A stretch of DNA of 64,000 nucleotides from Coptis chinensis (Eukaryota; Streptophyta; Magnoliopsida; Ranunculales; Ranunculaceae), in assembly GCA_015680905.1 (NCBI GenBank), contig CM027381.1:89243501-89307500 (forward strand), in the 5' to 3' direction. Made by a program: the position numbers and the translations under genes. Below are positions 11,066 to 22,273 of the stretch, piece by piece. The notes below the pieces were generated by a model. It saw only the letters and a program-made list of their open reading frames with translations. It had not been told where the DNA came from and ran no database searches. How positions within the stretch are numbered: the first letter of the stretch is position 1; every line of letters begins with the position of its first letter.

Positions 11066-12518
11066 ATGGCACGTGCCACGCACATGCCTCCCTATTTAAA
11101 GACACCACGCGTGTTTCCCCTTCTTCTTCCTCGCCTCCACTTGAGAACACCTCCTGAACCTAACAAAATCGACTGCGCCCATGCCTTTTGCTCAGGCCAT
11201 ATTAAGCACGCCCGCACCCTTACCTCCACACATCGACCTTTCCAATTTCAATCGAGTTATTCTTCACTCTCCCACACCTTAGCCATCACCACGATTTCCG
11301 ATTCCAGGTCACCATGACTCATAAACCCGCAAAAAGTCTTCTAGAATAAGTTTTTTCAAGTGCACAGTTTCATCCTTTTTCAATACCGAAATACATATTA
11401 GAAAGTGTGAAGGGTTGTGGTATTCTGTTGAGGATTTTTATCACCCTAATTTGGTGTTCTCTTTTTACAAGAAGAGGGAGGTTAATAATCGTAAGATTGA
11501 ACTGGATGTGAATGGTAGTCGTAGGGAGTTGACTACAGTAGTGTTGGCTGAGATTACTGACATTGAGGAAAGAGACATTGTAGTCACCATGCAGGAATCT
11601 CAGCTTGGGGGTATCTGTAGTTTGATAACGGAGATGGTGTTGGAAGGACGTTACAATTATGGGTCACATTGTGTTCGTCAGTCGTCTCTGAGAAGAAACC
11701 AACCGGTGGCTCAGTGGATTGGAAGGAATGTTATTTCCACCACGAAAGCTAGTGACATAAATTTGAGTTGTGTCCACATTCTCTGGATCCTTCAAAATTG
11801 AAGGTATGGGTTTTGCATCCTGGAATTTTTATTAAATGAGATTATAGCAGTTGGTCAATTTACCGCACCCTTCCCTGTGTTGATCACAAAGATTATGTTG
11901 TATTGGGGATGTGTTCAAGAATCTAGTAAGATTAACTTGAAGTTGCATGAGAATGCACGTATTTATCGAGAGTGTATTCAGAAGGAGTGAAATGTGCCGG
12001 AAGTTTTGGCTGCTGAGATAGAATCAGAAGAGGAAGAGGAAGATGCAGCCTGTTTTGATGCAGAAGCCCTGGAAAAGGCTACTACGGATGTAGCCCGTTT
12101 TTTATTACTTCATCGTGGCCTGCGATCTCTACATACCCAGTATGAGACGATTCAAACAGGCCAATGTTCTCTTAAGAAACTCTGTGAGACCATCCAGACT
12201 AGGCAAACTACCATTATCCGTAACCAGGCTGGTCTTCAACAAAATATTCAGTTGCTCAGTGATAGTCACCAGGATCTCCATGCTGACATGGAAGCTATCT
12301 CTCAGAGTGTGAGCGTTGGGAAGCAATGGATATTTTATGGGAACAACAACGAAATTTTCAGGAAGAAGTTCTATGACGTCTGCCACCTCAAGGTGGATCA
12401 TCCTCTGCTGACTCCGGAAGGTGTGAGCGTCGTTGACATAGGACGGATGGCTTTGGCCTTTCCTCCTCTCGTGGGTAGCTCTTTAGTATTGTATTTAAGA
12501 ACAATTTCCATGTTATGA
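11066..12518 (+). pseudogene. First post-integrase ORF block, found only in copy B
   Basis: Open stretches at 11066-11317, 11415-11801 and 11994-12518. The second begins with an EDFYHPNLVFSFYKK segment followed by RKIELDVNGSRRELT and VVLAEITDI. This resembles the start of the plant 'putative transposon protein' domain (FY...RGxxIxL...I..IL). The third is acidic at first (EIESEEEEEDAA) and then Gln/Thr-rich with helical heptad character (QTGQCSLKKLCETIQTRQT), as in the coiled-coil C-termini of such proteins. It is a fossil; the function of the family is unknown. Confidence 0.45.
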
Positions 12519-13353
12519 AGTTTAAGTATTTCTAGTTGTTAGTTTAAGTAAGTAGTTAATATGGGATTATGTAAGTTTGTTTGTTATTCATTTCAATTGC
12601 AAGTTAATTAATTTTTGTCTACGCATGCTATCTATTTTTCATGAATCCCCCACCCTTCTGACCTATTTGGGGGTATCCACATGTTTTTAGAATTATTATT
12701 GCCTGCTTAAAGAATATAGTTTATATTAGCATCATGCTAATAGGGTGTAGCTAGAATTAGCTACTCTTGTTTTGTGCAACATCAAGGGTTAGAAACTTTA
12801 TGATTGTTATTTTGATTCCAGCTTAAAAACCTATAGGTTTGATGCTCAAGTCTGCTTCTCGTCTGTTTCTATTTTGGTTTTAGAATTCTTTTTCTTATTC
12901 CATCACTTCCCTTAACAATTTGGGAACCTTGGGGACCTTTGTTTAAGAAACTTGTGTTATATAAATACATGGCACGCCATGTACTTCACTCTGCACCATT
13001 CAAATTCATCTCACAAGTCTTGCTCAGGGCACGCACGCCCCTATATTGCACTAACACAGAGCGCGCCCGCGCTGTAATCTAGTATCGCAAAAATTTTCTT
13101 TTGTCAAAAGAGAGCACACCGGCCCTCTGACATAGGCTATTCCAAGCGTATCCGCGCCCGTACTTCAACATACATCCAGTTCTTTTTTCTGGGGTTTTCT
13201 GCAGTAAATTCTAGGAATCCAGTAGTGTGTTTATTTGCTATGAAATCTCCGCAAATCATACCAGAGTAGTCCTTTGAAGAATTGCTCGAGAGTGACACAT
13301 ATGGGTTCTTGTTCCATGACATGATTGTGTAGTTAGGATGGTAGCGGCCTCTA

Positions 13354-13941
13354 ATGGTAAGTGCTGATGAATCTTATTTTCCTGCACTTACTACTTATTT
13401 CTATGATAATTGTAGGTTTTTTTATCGACCAGATGGGGAACAAATGTTCTATGTCACAATTAATTATGAAATAATAGATTTAAGCAAGTTTTTGTTAGCC
13501 TATGTTATTGGACATTCTATGCCTGCCGCCCAAGACTCATGGGGATATATGTATGATAATGTGTACATCTACAATTATGAGAATTTCCATGAGACCTATA
13601 GGGCGGGGATTTTTCATGTAGAGGACCAAGGGCAATATAATGTAGCCTTTGGTAGCCTGTCCCTCAACTTAAGCACTATTATGTTCTTTATTATGTTGAA
13701 TATTTTAGAGGAATGACGTTTTTCTTCTGTGAATAACGCCACTTGTGACGTCTTCCTTGCTCTAGCTGAGGGACGTATGTTGTATGACCTTCCCCAGACC
13801 TTAGTGTCGAGTTTAGCACGACCCCATAGTTTGAAGCATAAGTACCTTCTTATGCCTTTCATGGTTTGCTGCATAATACTATGTTTCTTTCCTGAGTTTT
13901 GTACCCGTTTCATGGATTGGGTTGGGGTTGACATTATGTGA
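13354..13941 (+). pseudogene. Second post-integrase ORF (copy B)
   Basis: Homologue of 5066-5815. It shows YFPALTTYFYDNCRFFYRP, IDLSKFLLAYVIGHSMPA, DSWGYMYDNVYIYNYENF, TIMFFIMLNIL, VFLALAEGRMLYDLPQTL and a final FMDWVGVDIM. Preservation of the same residues in two diverged copies indicates it was once under protein-level selection. A TATAAATA at about 12960 lies upstream, as in copy A. Confidence 0.55.
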
Positions 13942-14130
13942 CCCATTAATTGCATTGTATGCTCTTTACGTGCTATGAATTGGTCAGGGCATTGTCGATC
14001 TACAACCTCATAAGGTTTTACCTTACACCCCGTCAGACCAAGTAGCGTTTAACATGTTAGAAAAGGTAGATGATAAATGGCGTGAGGCCTGACAGATTAT
14101 CATAGCTTGGCAGGATGCAAAGGAACCTCC

Positions 14131-14434
14131 CTAATTCTTTCTTCATATTCACAAGTTAAGATTTAATTACCATAGTTTAATTTAGAATATATTCATTATT
14201 AGTTTTCACCATATTAGTTATATTTAGAATCATTACTCTTATATTGTTTAATTGTTCATCATTAGTGGAATTAGTTAATATCTAAGCAATTAGGAGTGGA
14301 ACAAATTCTTACTCTAGTTTTATTACATGATAATTTGAGAGTAGAACTTTGATATAAAAAGATAGAAATTATAGTTGACTTCTTCCTTGTTTTTTTAGCT
14401 TAAGTAGGAGTAAAAGCTAATTTTGCATCTTATC
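14131..14434. other. Gene-free AT-rich stretch
   Basis: AT-rich DNA between the end of copy B homology and the start of copia homology. No ORF, TIR or LTR boundary can be recognised. The upstream half of the PPR gene found at 15605 is not here. Confidence 0.5.
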
Positions 14435-15604
14435 AGATATCATTGTTACTGGGAACAATGTTCATGCTATTGCAAAACTTAAGTCTTTCCTTCAACATCA
14501 ATTTCACATCAAAGATCTTGGCCACTTGAAGTATTTTTTAGGCATCAAAGTTGGTCGGTCAGATAAAGGTATATGTTTATCACAAATTAAAGAAAATATA
14601 CACTTGACATTTTACAAGATTATGGTCTACTTGGATCTAAACCCGCATCCACTCTTATGGAACAAAATGTTAAACTTGATTCCACTCACGGTGAACTCCT
14701 CTCTGATCCGACAAAATACTAGCGACAGTTAGACGTCTTATTTTCCTCACCATCACAAGACCAGATATTGGTTTTTCAGTGAACTAGCTTGCTAAGCCAA
14801 TTCATGAGAAACCCAAGAAGACCGCATTATGAGGCAGCTCTACGGGTTCTTCACTATCTTAAATGATCTCCTAGTCAAGGCATTTTTTACCGGCCTCTAA
14901 TAGCAGCTTGCAACTCCGAACTTATTGTGATTTTGATTGGGATAGTTGTCCCGATACACGCCGCTCCACTACAGGTTATTGCACTTTTCTTGGTACTTCT
15001 CCCATTTCTTGGAAGACCAAGAAACAAGTGACTATCTCTCGCTCATCTGCCGAAGCTGAATATAAAGCTATGGTATTCGCTTCATGCAAAGTCACTTGGC
15101 TTTGCTTCTTACTTCGGGACCTGAATGTTAATCTATCACAATCAGCACTACTCTACTGTGATAACCAAACAGCCTTACACATTGCAGCAAACCCTGTGTC
15201 CCACGAAAAAAGCAAACATATTGAGATAGACTACGACTTTGTTCGGGATAAAATCTAATATGGGACTCTACAAACATCATACATCCCAACTACACACCAA
15301 TTGGCATATCTTTTCACCAAGGCTTTGGGGCATCGTCAATTCCACTTTCTCATAGGCAAGTTGGGTGTACTCGATATACACTCGCCAACTTGAGGGGGAG
15401 TGAAAAGATATGGATATATGCTAAATATATTTAGCATCTTCTAAGTCAGAAAAATGTATATCCTTGTTTAAATTAGGCAACATGTATATACTCCTAAGTA
15501 AGATAGGAAACTAGATCCCTTGATTTGTACGCACCATTCTATTTATAGAGAACCATCCTTAATGAAAACACACAAAGCATTTCCTCCTCTTGTCATTCTT
15601 TACA
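14435..15604 (+). mobile_element. Copia retrotransposon fossil, 3' part
   Basis: Broken 3' end of a Ty1/copia element. It starts in the RT (DIIVTGNN, then HIKDLGHLKYFLGIKV), continues through the RNase H ([67 protein letters not shown]) and ends with polypurine tract ACTTGAGGGGGAG and a 204-bp 3' LTR (15401-15604). The 5' part and 5' LTR are absent from the window. Confidence 0.85.
15401..15604 (+). repeat. Copia 3' LTR
   Basis: It begins TGAAAAGATATGG immediately after the polypurine tract and ends TCATTCTTTACA. It includes a TATTTATAG motif (about 15540) and the usual short (about 200 bp) copia LTR length. The host PPR reading frame starts at the next base. Confidence 0.8.
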
Positions 15605-16355
15605 GTACGCATGCATAGATGCTGGATTGGTTAAGGATGGTCGTAGAATCTTTAACACCATGAAGGATGAATATGTGATTGAGCCGAAACTCAAGCATTA
15701 TGGTTGCCTCGTTGACTTTTTAGGTCGAGTAGGGAAACTTGAGGAGGCGAAAGAAACGATTCGGGACATGCCTATGGAGCCTAATGCAGTGGTATGGAGG
15801 TCTTTGCTAGGGGCATCCAGGGTGCATGGGAATTTAGAGTTAAGACAACTTGCTCTTAAAAACTTGATAGATCTAGAGCCAGAGACAAGTGGGAACTATG
15901 TTCTATTATCGAACATGTATGCCAACGTTAATAAATGGGATGATATGAAAAAAGAAAAAAGTAAGGGAAGTGATGAAAGATCAAGGGGTTAGCAAAGCAC
16001 CAGGTTCACAAAACACATCCACATTCAAAAGAGATTTACATGAAGCTTGAAGAAATGAATAGGAAGTTACACACATATGGCCAAGTATAAAAGAAGTGTT
16101 GTTTGACATAGAAGAGGAAGAGAAAGAGGATGCCCTCACTTATCACAGTGAAAGGCTTGCAATTGCCTTTGCTCTTATTGCATCCAATTCAAGTGTTCAT
16201 ACTAGAATTATAACGAACCTTCATGTATATGTTATGATTGTCATGCAAGTACTAAGCTTATTTCTAAGATATATGAAAGGGAAATAATTGTTAGAGATCG
16301 AAATAGGTTCCATCATTTTAGGGATGGAAAATGTTATTGTTTAGATTATTGGTAA
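15605..16355 (+). pseudogene. DYW-class PPR protein pseudogene, 3' end
   Basis: Translation matches the end of an organelle RNA-editing PPR protein. The last PPR motif ends in AGLVKDGRRIFN. The E region follows (HYGCLVDFLGRVGKLEEA, MPMEPNAVVWRSLLGA, GNYVLLSNMYANVNKWDDM), then the DYW deaminase domain with the HSE zinc/active-site motif (YHSERLAIAF), the CYDCH zinc motif and the terminal ..CLDYW before the stop at 16353-16355. The reading frame is broken: it shifts in the A-rich run near 15948, again near 16015, and once more in the CYDCH area near 16230. The upstream half was lost or separated when the copia element landed, since the LTR abuts codon YAC. Family role: C-to-U editing of organellar transcripts. 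This copy cannot make a full protein. Confidence 0.85.
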
Positions 16356-16417
16356 CAAATATCGTATTAATGCTTCTATGTTTTTTTTTTCTTATTACCC
16401 TCCAAGATTCCTATTAA

Positions 16418-16877
16418 GGGCATCTCCAATGGAAAATTACACCTCCACATAGGCTCCACCTAGGTGCCATTAGGATTTTACAACTCCAATTACAAATTAT
16501 TGTATAGCCCATAAATATCCACTCTCTATTGTTTCCAATGGAGAAGTGTAAAAAAATTTGATTTTAAACTCAGACGACACTTGAAGTGTTGATTTTAAAG
16601 AGGGACGTCACTTCAAGTGTTGTCTGAGTTTAGAATTTTCAAATTGTGATTTTAGAAATAGATAGTGACGTCACTACCAAACGTTTTTTTTGTTCAAACG
16701 TGTGTTCAAGTGTCACCCAGGCTATTTATCAACTGATAGCAAGATTGGGAATTCCCCACCCCTCTATCAAGTAATAGTCTATTACTTACGGTTTAACACC
16801 CTATTGGATAGAGTTTTTTGACACTTGGGTATAAATTTTCCACTCTATATGGTTTACACCCTCCATTGAAAATGCTC
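16418..16877. mobile_element. Tourist-like (PIF/Harbinger) MITE
   Basis: A 460-bp element with terminal inverted repeats GGGCATCTCCAATGG / GAGCATTTTCAATGG and a 3-bp duplication TAA (16415-16417 and 16878-16880), as expected for PIF/Harbinger MITEs. It contains a near-perfect internal inverted repeat (arms of about 23 bp at about 16565-16588 and 16606-16631, core ACACTTGAAGTG / CACTTCAAGTGT) and has no coding sequence. It lies about 1.2 kb upstream of the ATP sulfurylase start. Confidence 0.85.
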
Positions 16878-16880
16878 TAA

Positions 16881-18054
16881 GTTGTGACTCGTGAGTGTAG
16901 GTTAAGGACTAGAGATTACTGTTAACCATTTTTCAGAAATCCTTAGAAATCCATACTGTTCTGAGTTTTTGTGGCCTCAAATTTCATTTTTCATTAACAT
17001 AGAAAGGCAAAGCCGAATGGTAGAAACACATTCAACTCACTCAGTTTTTTCATTGAAAAGTTTACGAGCAAAACAAGCACAATAATATATATACAATATT
17101 TCCTTACATTCTAACTAAAGTTTTCATTGAAAATTTTAGGAGCAAAACAAGCACAACACTATTTTATTTTGTAAAGGCAACACTATTTTCTATTGTAACG
17201 TTCGAACGTGATTACCAAATAATATTGACTATATTTCCTATATTTTTTTTTGTTTACTAACTACTGTGCACGTGGTACCCATGTGCGATCTACAGATTTT
17301 TTTTTTAAGTTTATAAACATTAAATTACTATTTTACCTCTTAAAAATTAAAAAAATAATAAAAAAATATAAAATGACTAAAATATCCCTACGTCCACACA
17401 CATTCACTATTCACTTGACCCCTCGTTTTTCTATATTATTAAAGATGAGAATATTTCCTATCTTTGACCCAATAATACGCAAACAAACACTTTTATTCGA
17501 ATCCAACACATATCCATGGAGCTTTATCAAAAAAAAAAAAAAAAATATATCCTTAGAGCTATGTGCCTATGTCATCCTCCACCTTTTTACACAAAAGCCA
17601 ATACCTCATCCCACCATATGGCAACAAACAACGTGTGCCAAAATACTTAAAATGAATGGATGTTAGAATCTAGACATAAAAGGGGGCAAGTTCAATTCAA
17701 TTAGGTAACCCCACCACGCCACCAAGCCCAAGAAATGATACCTTTGCCTCCACAAACTCACAAAACATCTTTGGTGCATCTTTGAATTCAAAGCATAGGA
17801 AGATTCATAGGAAAAAGAGTCCTAATAAATGATTAGAAAATCAGTTTCCAACCAAAAAGTATAGAAACAAAGCAACACTGTCTAGGTTCATTCTCTCAAT
17901 TATTTCCATAACCTATAAATAATGGGTGGACCATTTAAAATCAATATAATCTCTAATTAAGACAAGTAATTTTTTTTTCTATAATCCCCAAAATACCCTT
18001 TTCTTCTCATTTCTTTATTTCAGGTTTCAGCTCAAAGCTTGCTTTCAGGCTTCA
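16881..18054. other. Upstream region of the ATP sulfurylase gene
   Basis: No gene is seen. A 37-bp segment is repeated with few changes (about 17045-17081 and 17119-17157, sharing GAGCAAAACAAGCACAA). A G-box CACGTG lies at 17269-17274. Poly-A and poly-T runs are common. Open stretches here are low-complexity and unlike proteins. The last 140 bp should hold the promoter and 5' UTR of the downstream gene. Confidence 0.5.
17914..17921 (+). promoter_or_regulatory. Probable TATA box of ATP sulfurylase
   Basis: TATAAATA lies 134 bp upstream of the ATG at 18055, giving a predicted start of transcription near 17945 and a 5' UTR of about 110 nt. It is the best-placed TATA motif in this AT-rich region, but others exist. 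Confidence 0.5.
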
Positions 18055-21000
18055 ATGGCGTCAATGGCAACTCTTTTCATGCAAACTCCAAACCCAACGC
18101 ACTCATTTCCCAAATACCCAAAATCCCATTTTGGGTCTGGTCTCAAATTCTCCATTTCTGTGAGCAAAAAAAGTAGTAAAAACTATCCAAAAGCTCGTAT
18201 TTTTAATGGTTTGATTGAACCAGATGGTGGGAAATTAGTTGAGTTATTTGTGAAAGAGTCGCAAAGAGATGTAAAAAAGAAAGAAGCTTTAACAATTCCT
18301 AGAATTAAGCTTTCTAGGATTGATCTTCAATGGGTACATGTACTCAGTGAAGGTTGGGCAAGCCCCCTTCGTGGATTCATGAGAGAATCTGAGCTCCTCC
18401 AAACCCTTCATTTTGCCTCACTTAAACTTGAGGATGGTTCTGTTGTTAATATGTCAGTGCCAATTGTATTAGCTATTGATGATGCCCAGAAACAGCAAAT
18501 TGGCGAGTCGGATAAAATAGCGCTTTTTGATTCAGATGATAATCTTGTGGCTATCTTGAGCAAGTAAGACCTTTTTTTTGGTTCAGTTTTTATTATGAGA
18601 TTGTTTTAGTCTTTATGCAATTGATTGACTCAAAAACTTTGTTTATGGAATAAGATTACACTCTATGGTACATGGTAGATGAAATGCATTAGATAATACA
18701 GTAAATGGAATTGTCATTTGTCTGGAAACTGTTCTTGTTGTATCCTTTCATATTAACTGTATATAACTTATATTGTGTTCTTGTTCACAATTCACATATA
18801 AGTGTCTGGAAACTGTTCGATGTGCATGGTCTCATGTACCTTAGATAGTGTACATTTTCCATCTAGCTTATGTGTTAGAGCTTCTTTTTTATTTACATTC
18901 TTACAGTAATGATTGCTTGGATACGGCGTAGAAACTATTTTAATTGATTACTCATTGTTGCTGACATTTTATTTTATCATGGCTGACATTTGTGTGTATT
19001 TTAGCATATTTTGGTCAATAGCAACGTAAAACATTGAAAGATACCCGATAGGATTAGCAAGGTCAAAGCAATTTTTTAAACTACTTTTTCTGGGGTTAAA
19101 TGAAGAGTGTCGTGTGACCAATCCATGGACATGCAAATGAAGTGACTTTAGGTTTCTGCCTATCTGTTGATTATTTGAGTGAAAACTCAAGTCAACACAT
19201 TGGTACGGTTATTTTGTCGTGTCCGTATGTCAACACAATCCCTATACATGTTTGACATGTCTTTTTTTATTTCAAAAAGAATCATTGTTGAAGCAAACTA
19301 TCAACTTCCTTTTGGTACAGAGTGTTGAACAAGGATTATTAGGTGTAATATAGAAACTTATGAAAACAAACAAGTGAAATCATCTGCAACTCAACTGTAT
19401 TGTAATTGGTTTCATTAGTGCGTTTATTATATAGCATGGTATGAAAAGGACACAAGTGATTAGTGCGTTTACTACATTGCGTTTTAAACATATATAATGA
19501 TACTTGTGTTTGATGGGGCGTTTTATATATTATAATGCCTATGGTACACATTTATATAATGTATAATAATCTCTATACATCCGTGACTGATTCTCCAAGT
19601 ACCAGTTACTTCTCGGATACCTATATGCTGTATTTAAGTTGTTAGGAATGCCGAGTGTCTGTTTTAGTGGCATGGAAATAATAGGTTATGATCTTAGAGT
19701 AGGGATTGTTTGTATAAATTATAAGAATGAAGCTTGAATGACCCGGTTTTTCGTACCTTACTTGTAATGAAGCACAGTTACGGTAATCTTAGCAAATTGC
19801 TCTCCATATTTTAAGAAACTTGTAAGCTATGTGATTCTGTAGTAGTTGAAACAACACGTTAGTACAGTTTGCAATTGATGGTTGGTTTACAATCCGGTCT
19901 TCTGCCAAATTGAGCAGATATCTCAATAAGTGCTTTTGTAATATTTTTCAATCTTTTCTTCTTGATAATTAGGTGTGCTTAATCATAACCTTCAATAATG
20001 TAAATATCTTAATATGTCCTTACATGTGTTTTGCATGCAGCATGTTGTGAAGAATATCGTTGACGTATTGTTTATAATTTTCAAATTTATGATCTGAATA
20101 TTTTTGGCCGACCTTGAATGTGTTGTTGGAAGACAATGTATGGATTCATGCTGACAAAAGTTTTGGGAAAAGAGATGCAATAGCTGAAATGATGACCTTC
20201 ATTTGAGTTTTGTTGAGCAACTAAGTTACCCATATATGCTAATGGTTTTGTGATATTTTCTATGATTTTTAAGGATTGAGATCTACAAGCACCATAAAGA
20301 AGAGCGGATAGCTAGAACTTGGGGAACCACTGCTTCTGGTCTGCCATATGTTGAAGAAGCTATCTCCCATACTGGAAACTGGCTCATTGGTGGTGATTTG
20401 GAGGTTATAGAACCAATCAAGTACAGTGATGGTCTCGATCGGTTCCGATTGTCTCCTGCAGAACTGCGTGAGGAATTTACAAAGAGAGGTGCTGACGCCG
20501 TGTTTGCTTTCCAGCTCCGCAATCCTGTACATAATGGCCATGCTCTGCTCATGACTGACACCCGCCGTCGGCTTCTGGAGATGGGTTACAAAAATCCTGT
20601 TCTATTGCTTCATCCATTAGGCGGCTACACAAAAGCAGATGATGTACCTCTTGATTGGCGAATGAGGCAACATGAGAAGGTTGTTAGTCTATTCTTACTT
20701 TTTATCAATCTGTAGTTTATGACAGTATGATATGAATCTGCTCCATTACATGATCTACTTTGGGGAAACTTCCTTCAATGTACAATTAGACGAGCTTAAT
20801 AAAATAAACAAAATGTTTCTTCAGGTGCTTGAAGATGGTGTGCTTGATCCAGAGACAACAGTGGTTTCTATCTTCCCATCCCCCATGCATTATGCAGGTC
20901 CAACTGAGGTGCAGTGGCATGCAAAGGCTAGGATCAATGCTGGGGCAAACTTTTACATAGTGGGTCGAGACCCAGCGGGTATGAGCCACCCAGTGGAGAA

Positions 21001-21513
21001 GAGGGATCTCTATGATGCTGATCATGGGAAGAAGGTACTTAGTATGGCTCCAGGGCTTGAACGGCTAAACATTCTCCCATTCAAGGTGTGATAAATTTCC
21101 ATGTCCTTCGTAACTATAATGGATGTAGTTGGTTTAGGTTACAAATATTAAGATTTTTCACAATTCAACTACTTCTACAGGTAGCTGCCTATGACAAAAC
21201 TCAGAGCAAAATGGTTTTCTTTGATCCATCAAGACCTCAAGATTTTGTATTCATATCAGGGACCAAGGTAATTTCTAATCTGCCAATTTTGGTATGTAAT
21301 GAGATATCATCATAACCCTTTTAAGTGAATTGAATGCTGCAAATATTTGCTAACAGTTATCTGTTCATTCTACAGATGCGAACACTAGCAAAGAACAAAG
21401 AAAATCCACCAGATGGTTTCATGTGTCCTGGTGGGTGGAAGGTCTTGGTGGAATACTATGACAGTTTGGTTCCCTCTGGAAATGGCAGACTGCCTGAAGC
21501 TGTTCCAGCTTAG
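18055..21513 (+). CDS. APS: ATP sulfurylase (sulfate adenylyltransferase), plastid type, 5 exons
   Basis: Catalyses ATP + sulfate to adenosine 5'-phosphosulfate + PPi, the first step of sulfate assimilation. Exons read from splice sites and family alignment: 18055-18563, 20274-20679, 20825-21085, 21181-21267, 21376-21513 (1,401 nt, 466 residues plus stop), all with GT/AG ends and phase-consistent. The length matches plant enzymes (about 460-480). The first 45-50 residues are Ser/Lys/Pro-rich and poor in acidic residues, as in a chloroplast transit peptide. Catalytic motifs are intact: QLRN (250-253), HNGH (256-259) and GRDPAG (352-357); the protein ends ..PEAVPA. A miR395-like site lies in exon 1. 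Intron 1 is long (1,710 bp). An AATAAA follows at 21626. The ATG chosen is the first in frame and precedes the transit peptide. The coding sequence looks intact; the paralogue cannot be assigned. Confidence 0.96.
18391..18411 (+). promoter_or_regulatory. Probable miR395 target site in exon 1
   Basis: The 21 nt here contain GAGCTCC and CCAAACCCTTCA. Against the complement of plant miR395 (recalled from memory) there are three mismatches and one G:U pair. The site encodes ELLQTLH in the N-terminal domain, the position where plant ATP sulfurylase mRNAs are known to be cut by miR395 under sulfate limitation. Confidence 0.65.
18564..20273 (+). other. Intron 1 of ATP sulfurylase
   Basis: A 1,710-bp intron with a GTAAGA donor and a TTTTTAAG acceptor, much longer than the other three (145, 95 and 108 bp). 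No transposon ends, TIRs or coding similarity were recognised in it. Small open stretches on the minus strand look random. Confidence 0.8.
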
Positions 21514-22273
21514 GGACACTAGTGTGAAGAACTTATTTATCTGTGTGGGAGAAACATTAAACTTATCTATCTCCTGTGTGTTCTTGATTTGAAGCTGTAA
21601 CCATTGTAACATCAGTCCAGCTTTTAATAAAGCATTCAAGGCAGTGGTGCAGAGACACAGGTATTTTATGGTTTACAACTGTAAATAGTTTTCCGTCCAT
21701 CCTGCCTTGTAATGCCACACTTTGTATAATATGTCGTCACATATATCTCATATGCTTCACAAAAGACAGGTTATGGTATCTGCTTTCAGATTATTATGTT
21801 AGATTATTGTGTTCTATATGTCTGTATACACTACGTACATTCTGGTCATGCGTGTCTACAAAAATACTCAGCGAGATGAGGAATTTTTTTTGAAGTCCAT
21901 CTGAGTGCTATTGAACAATGCAACACATTATTTATCAGTATGTTTGACTACGTGCATGGCTGGTCAGGAGATGATCATAGCGCTATAGCAGTCTTTGGGG
22001 AAATTGGGCTCTCAACCCAATTACTTCATTTTCAAACAAAACAGGCACTCTATTTTAAACGTCATAATGCATGTTATCAAGGGCAATAACAAAGAAAAGA
22101 AAAGATAAAAAAACAAAGATATTCCTGACATGATAATTTAATTAAAGACATGTACGTTAGACGTATAAAAGGATTTACAATAGTGAAACTTGTGCTACTG
22201 TCACAACTTCAAGAACTTCTTTTCTTGAAACCCCCCCTTCCAAGATTAGCCAATTAGGATATCCTCCAATGGC
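21514..22273. other. Convergent 3' intergenic region
   Basis: Shared 3' flank of the two host genes, which face each other. It must hold both 3' UTRs. A plus-strand AATAAA at 21626-21631 serves ATP sulfurylase. No clear polyadenylation hexamer for the minus-strand calcium pump was found. No other gene is seen. Confidence 0.6.
21626..21631 (+). terminator. Polyadenylation signal of ATP sulfurylase
   Basis: AATAAA 113 bp after the stop codon, in the context CTTTTAATAAAGC, a normal plant near-upstream element. Confidence 0.6.

Larger units (their letters stand above)
9780..14130 (+). mobile_element. Athila-like Ty3/gypsy fossil, copy B (fragment)
   Basis: A second member of the copy A family, starting inside integrase (9780-10340). 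It continues with the same non-coding tract (10340-10740 matches 3908-4270) and a post-integrase region holding two ORF blocks (11066-12518 and 13354-13941). The first ORF block (about 10770-12465) has no counterpart in copy A, where the flanking sequences are adjacent (about 4300). There are no LTRs of its own and many breaks. Confidence 0.75.

Noticed and set aside
17250-17666. 138-codon open stretch upstream of ATP sulfurylase
   Set aside because: Lys/Ile/Phe-rich low-complexity translation of AT-rich DNA, without splice or promoter support.
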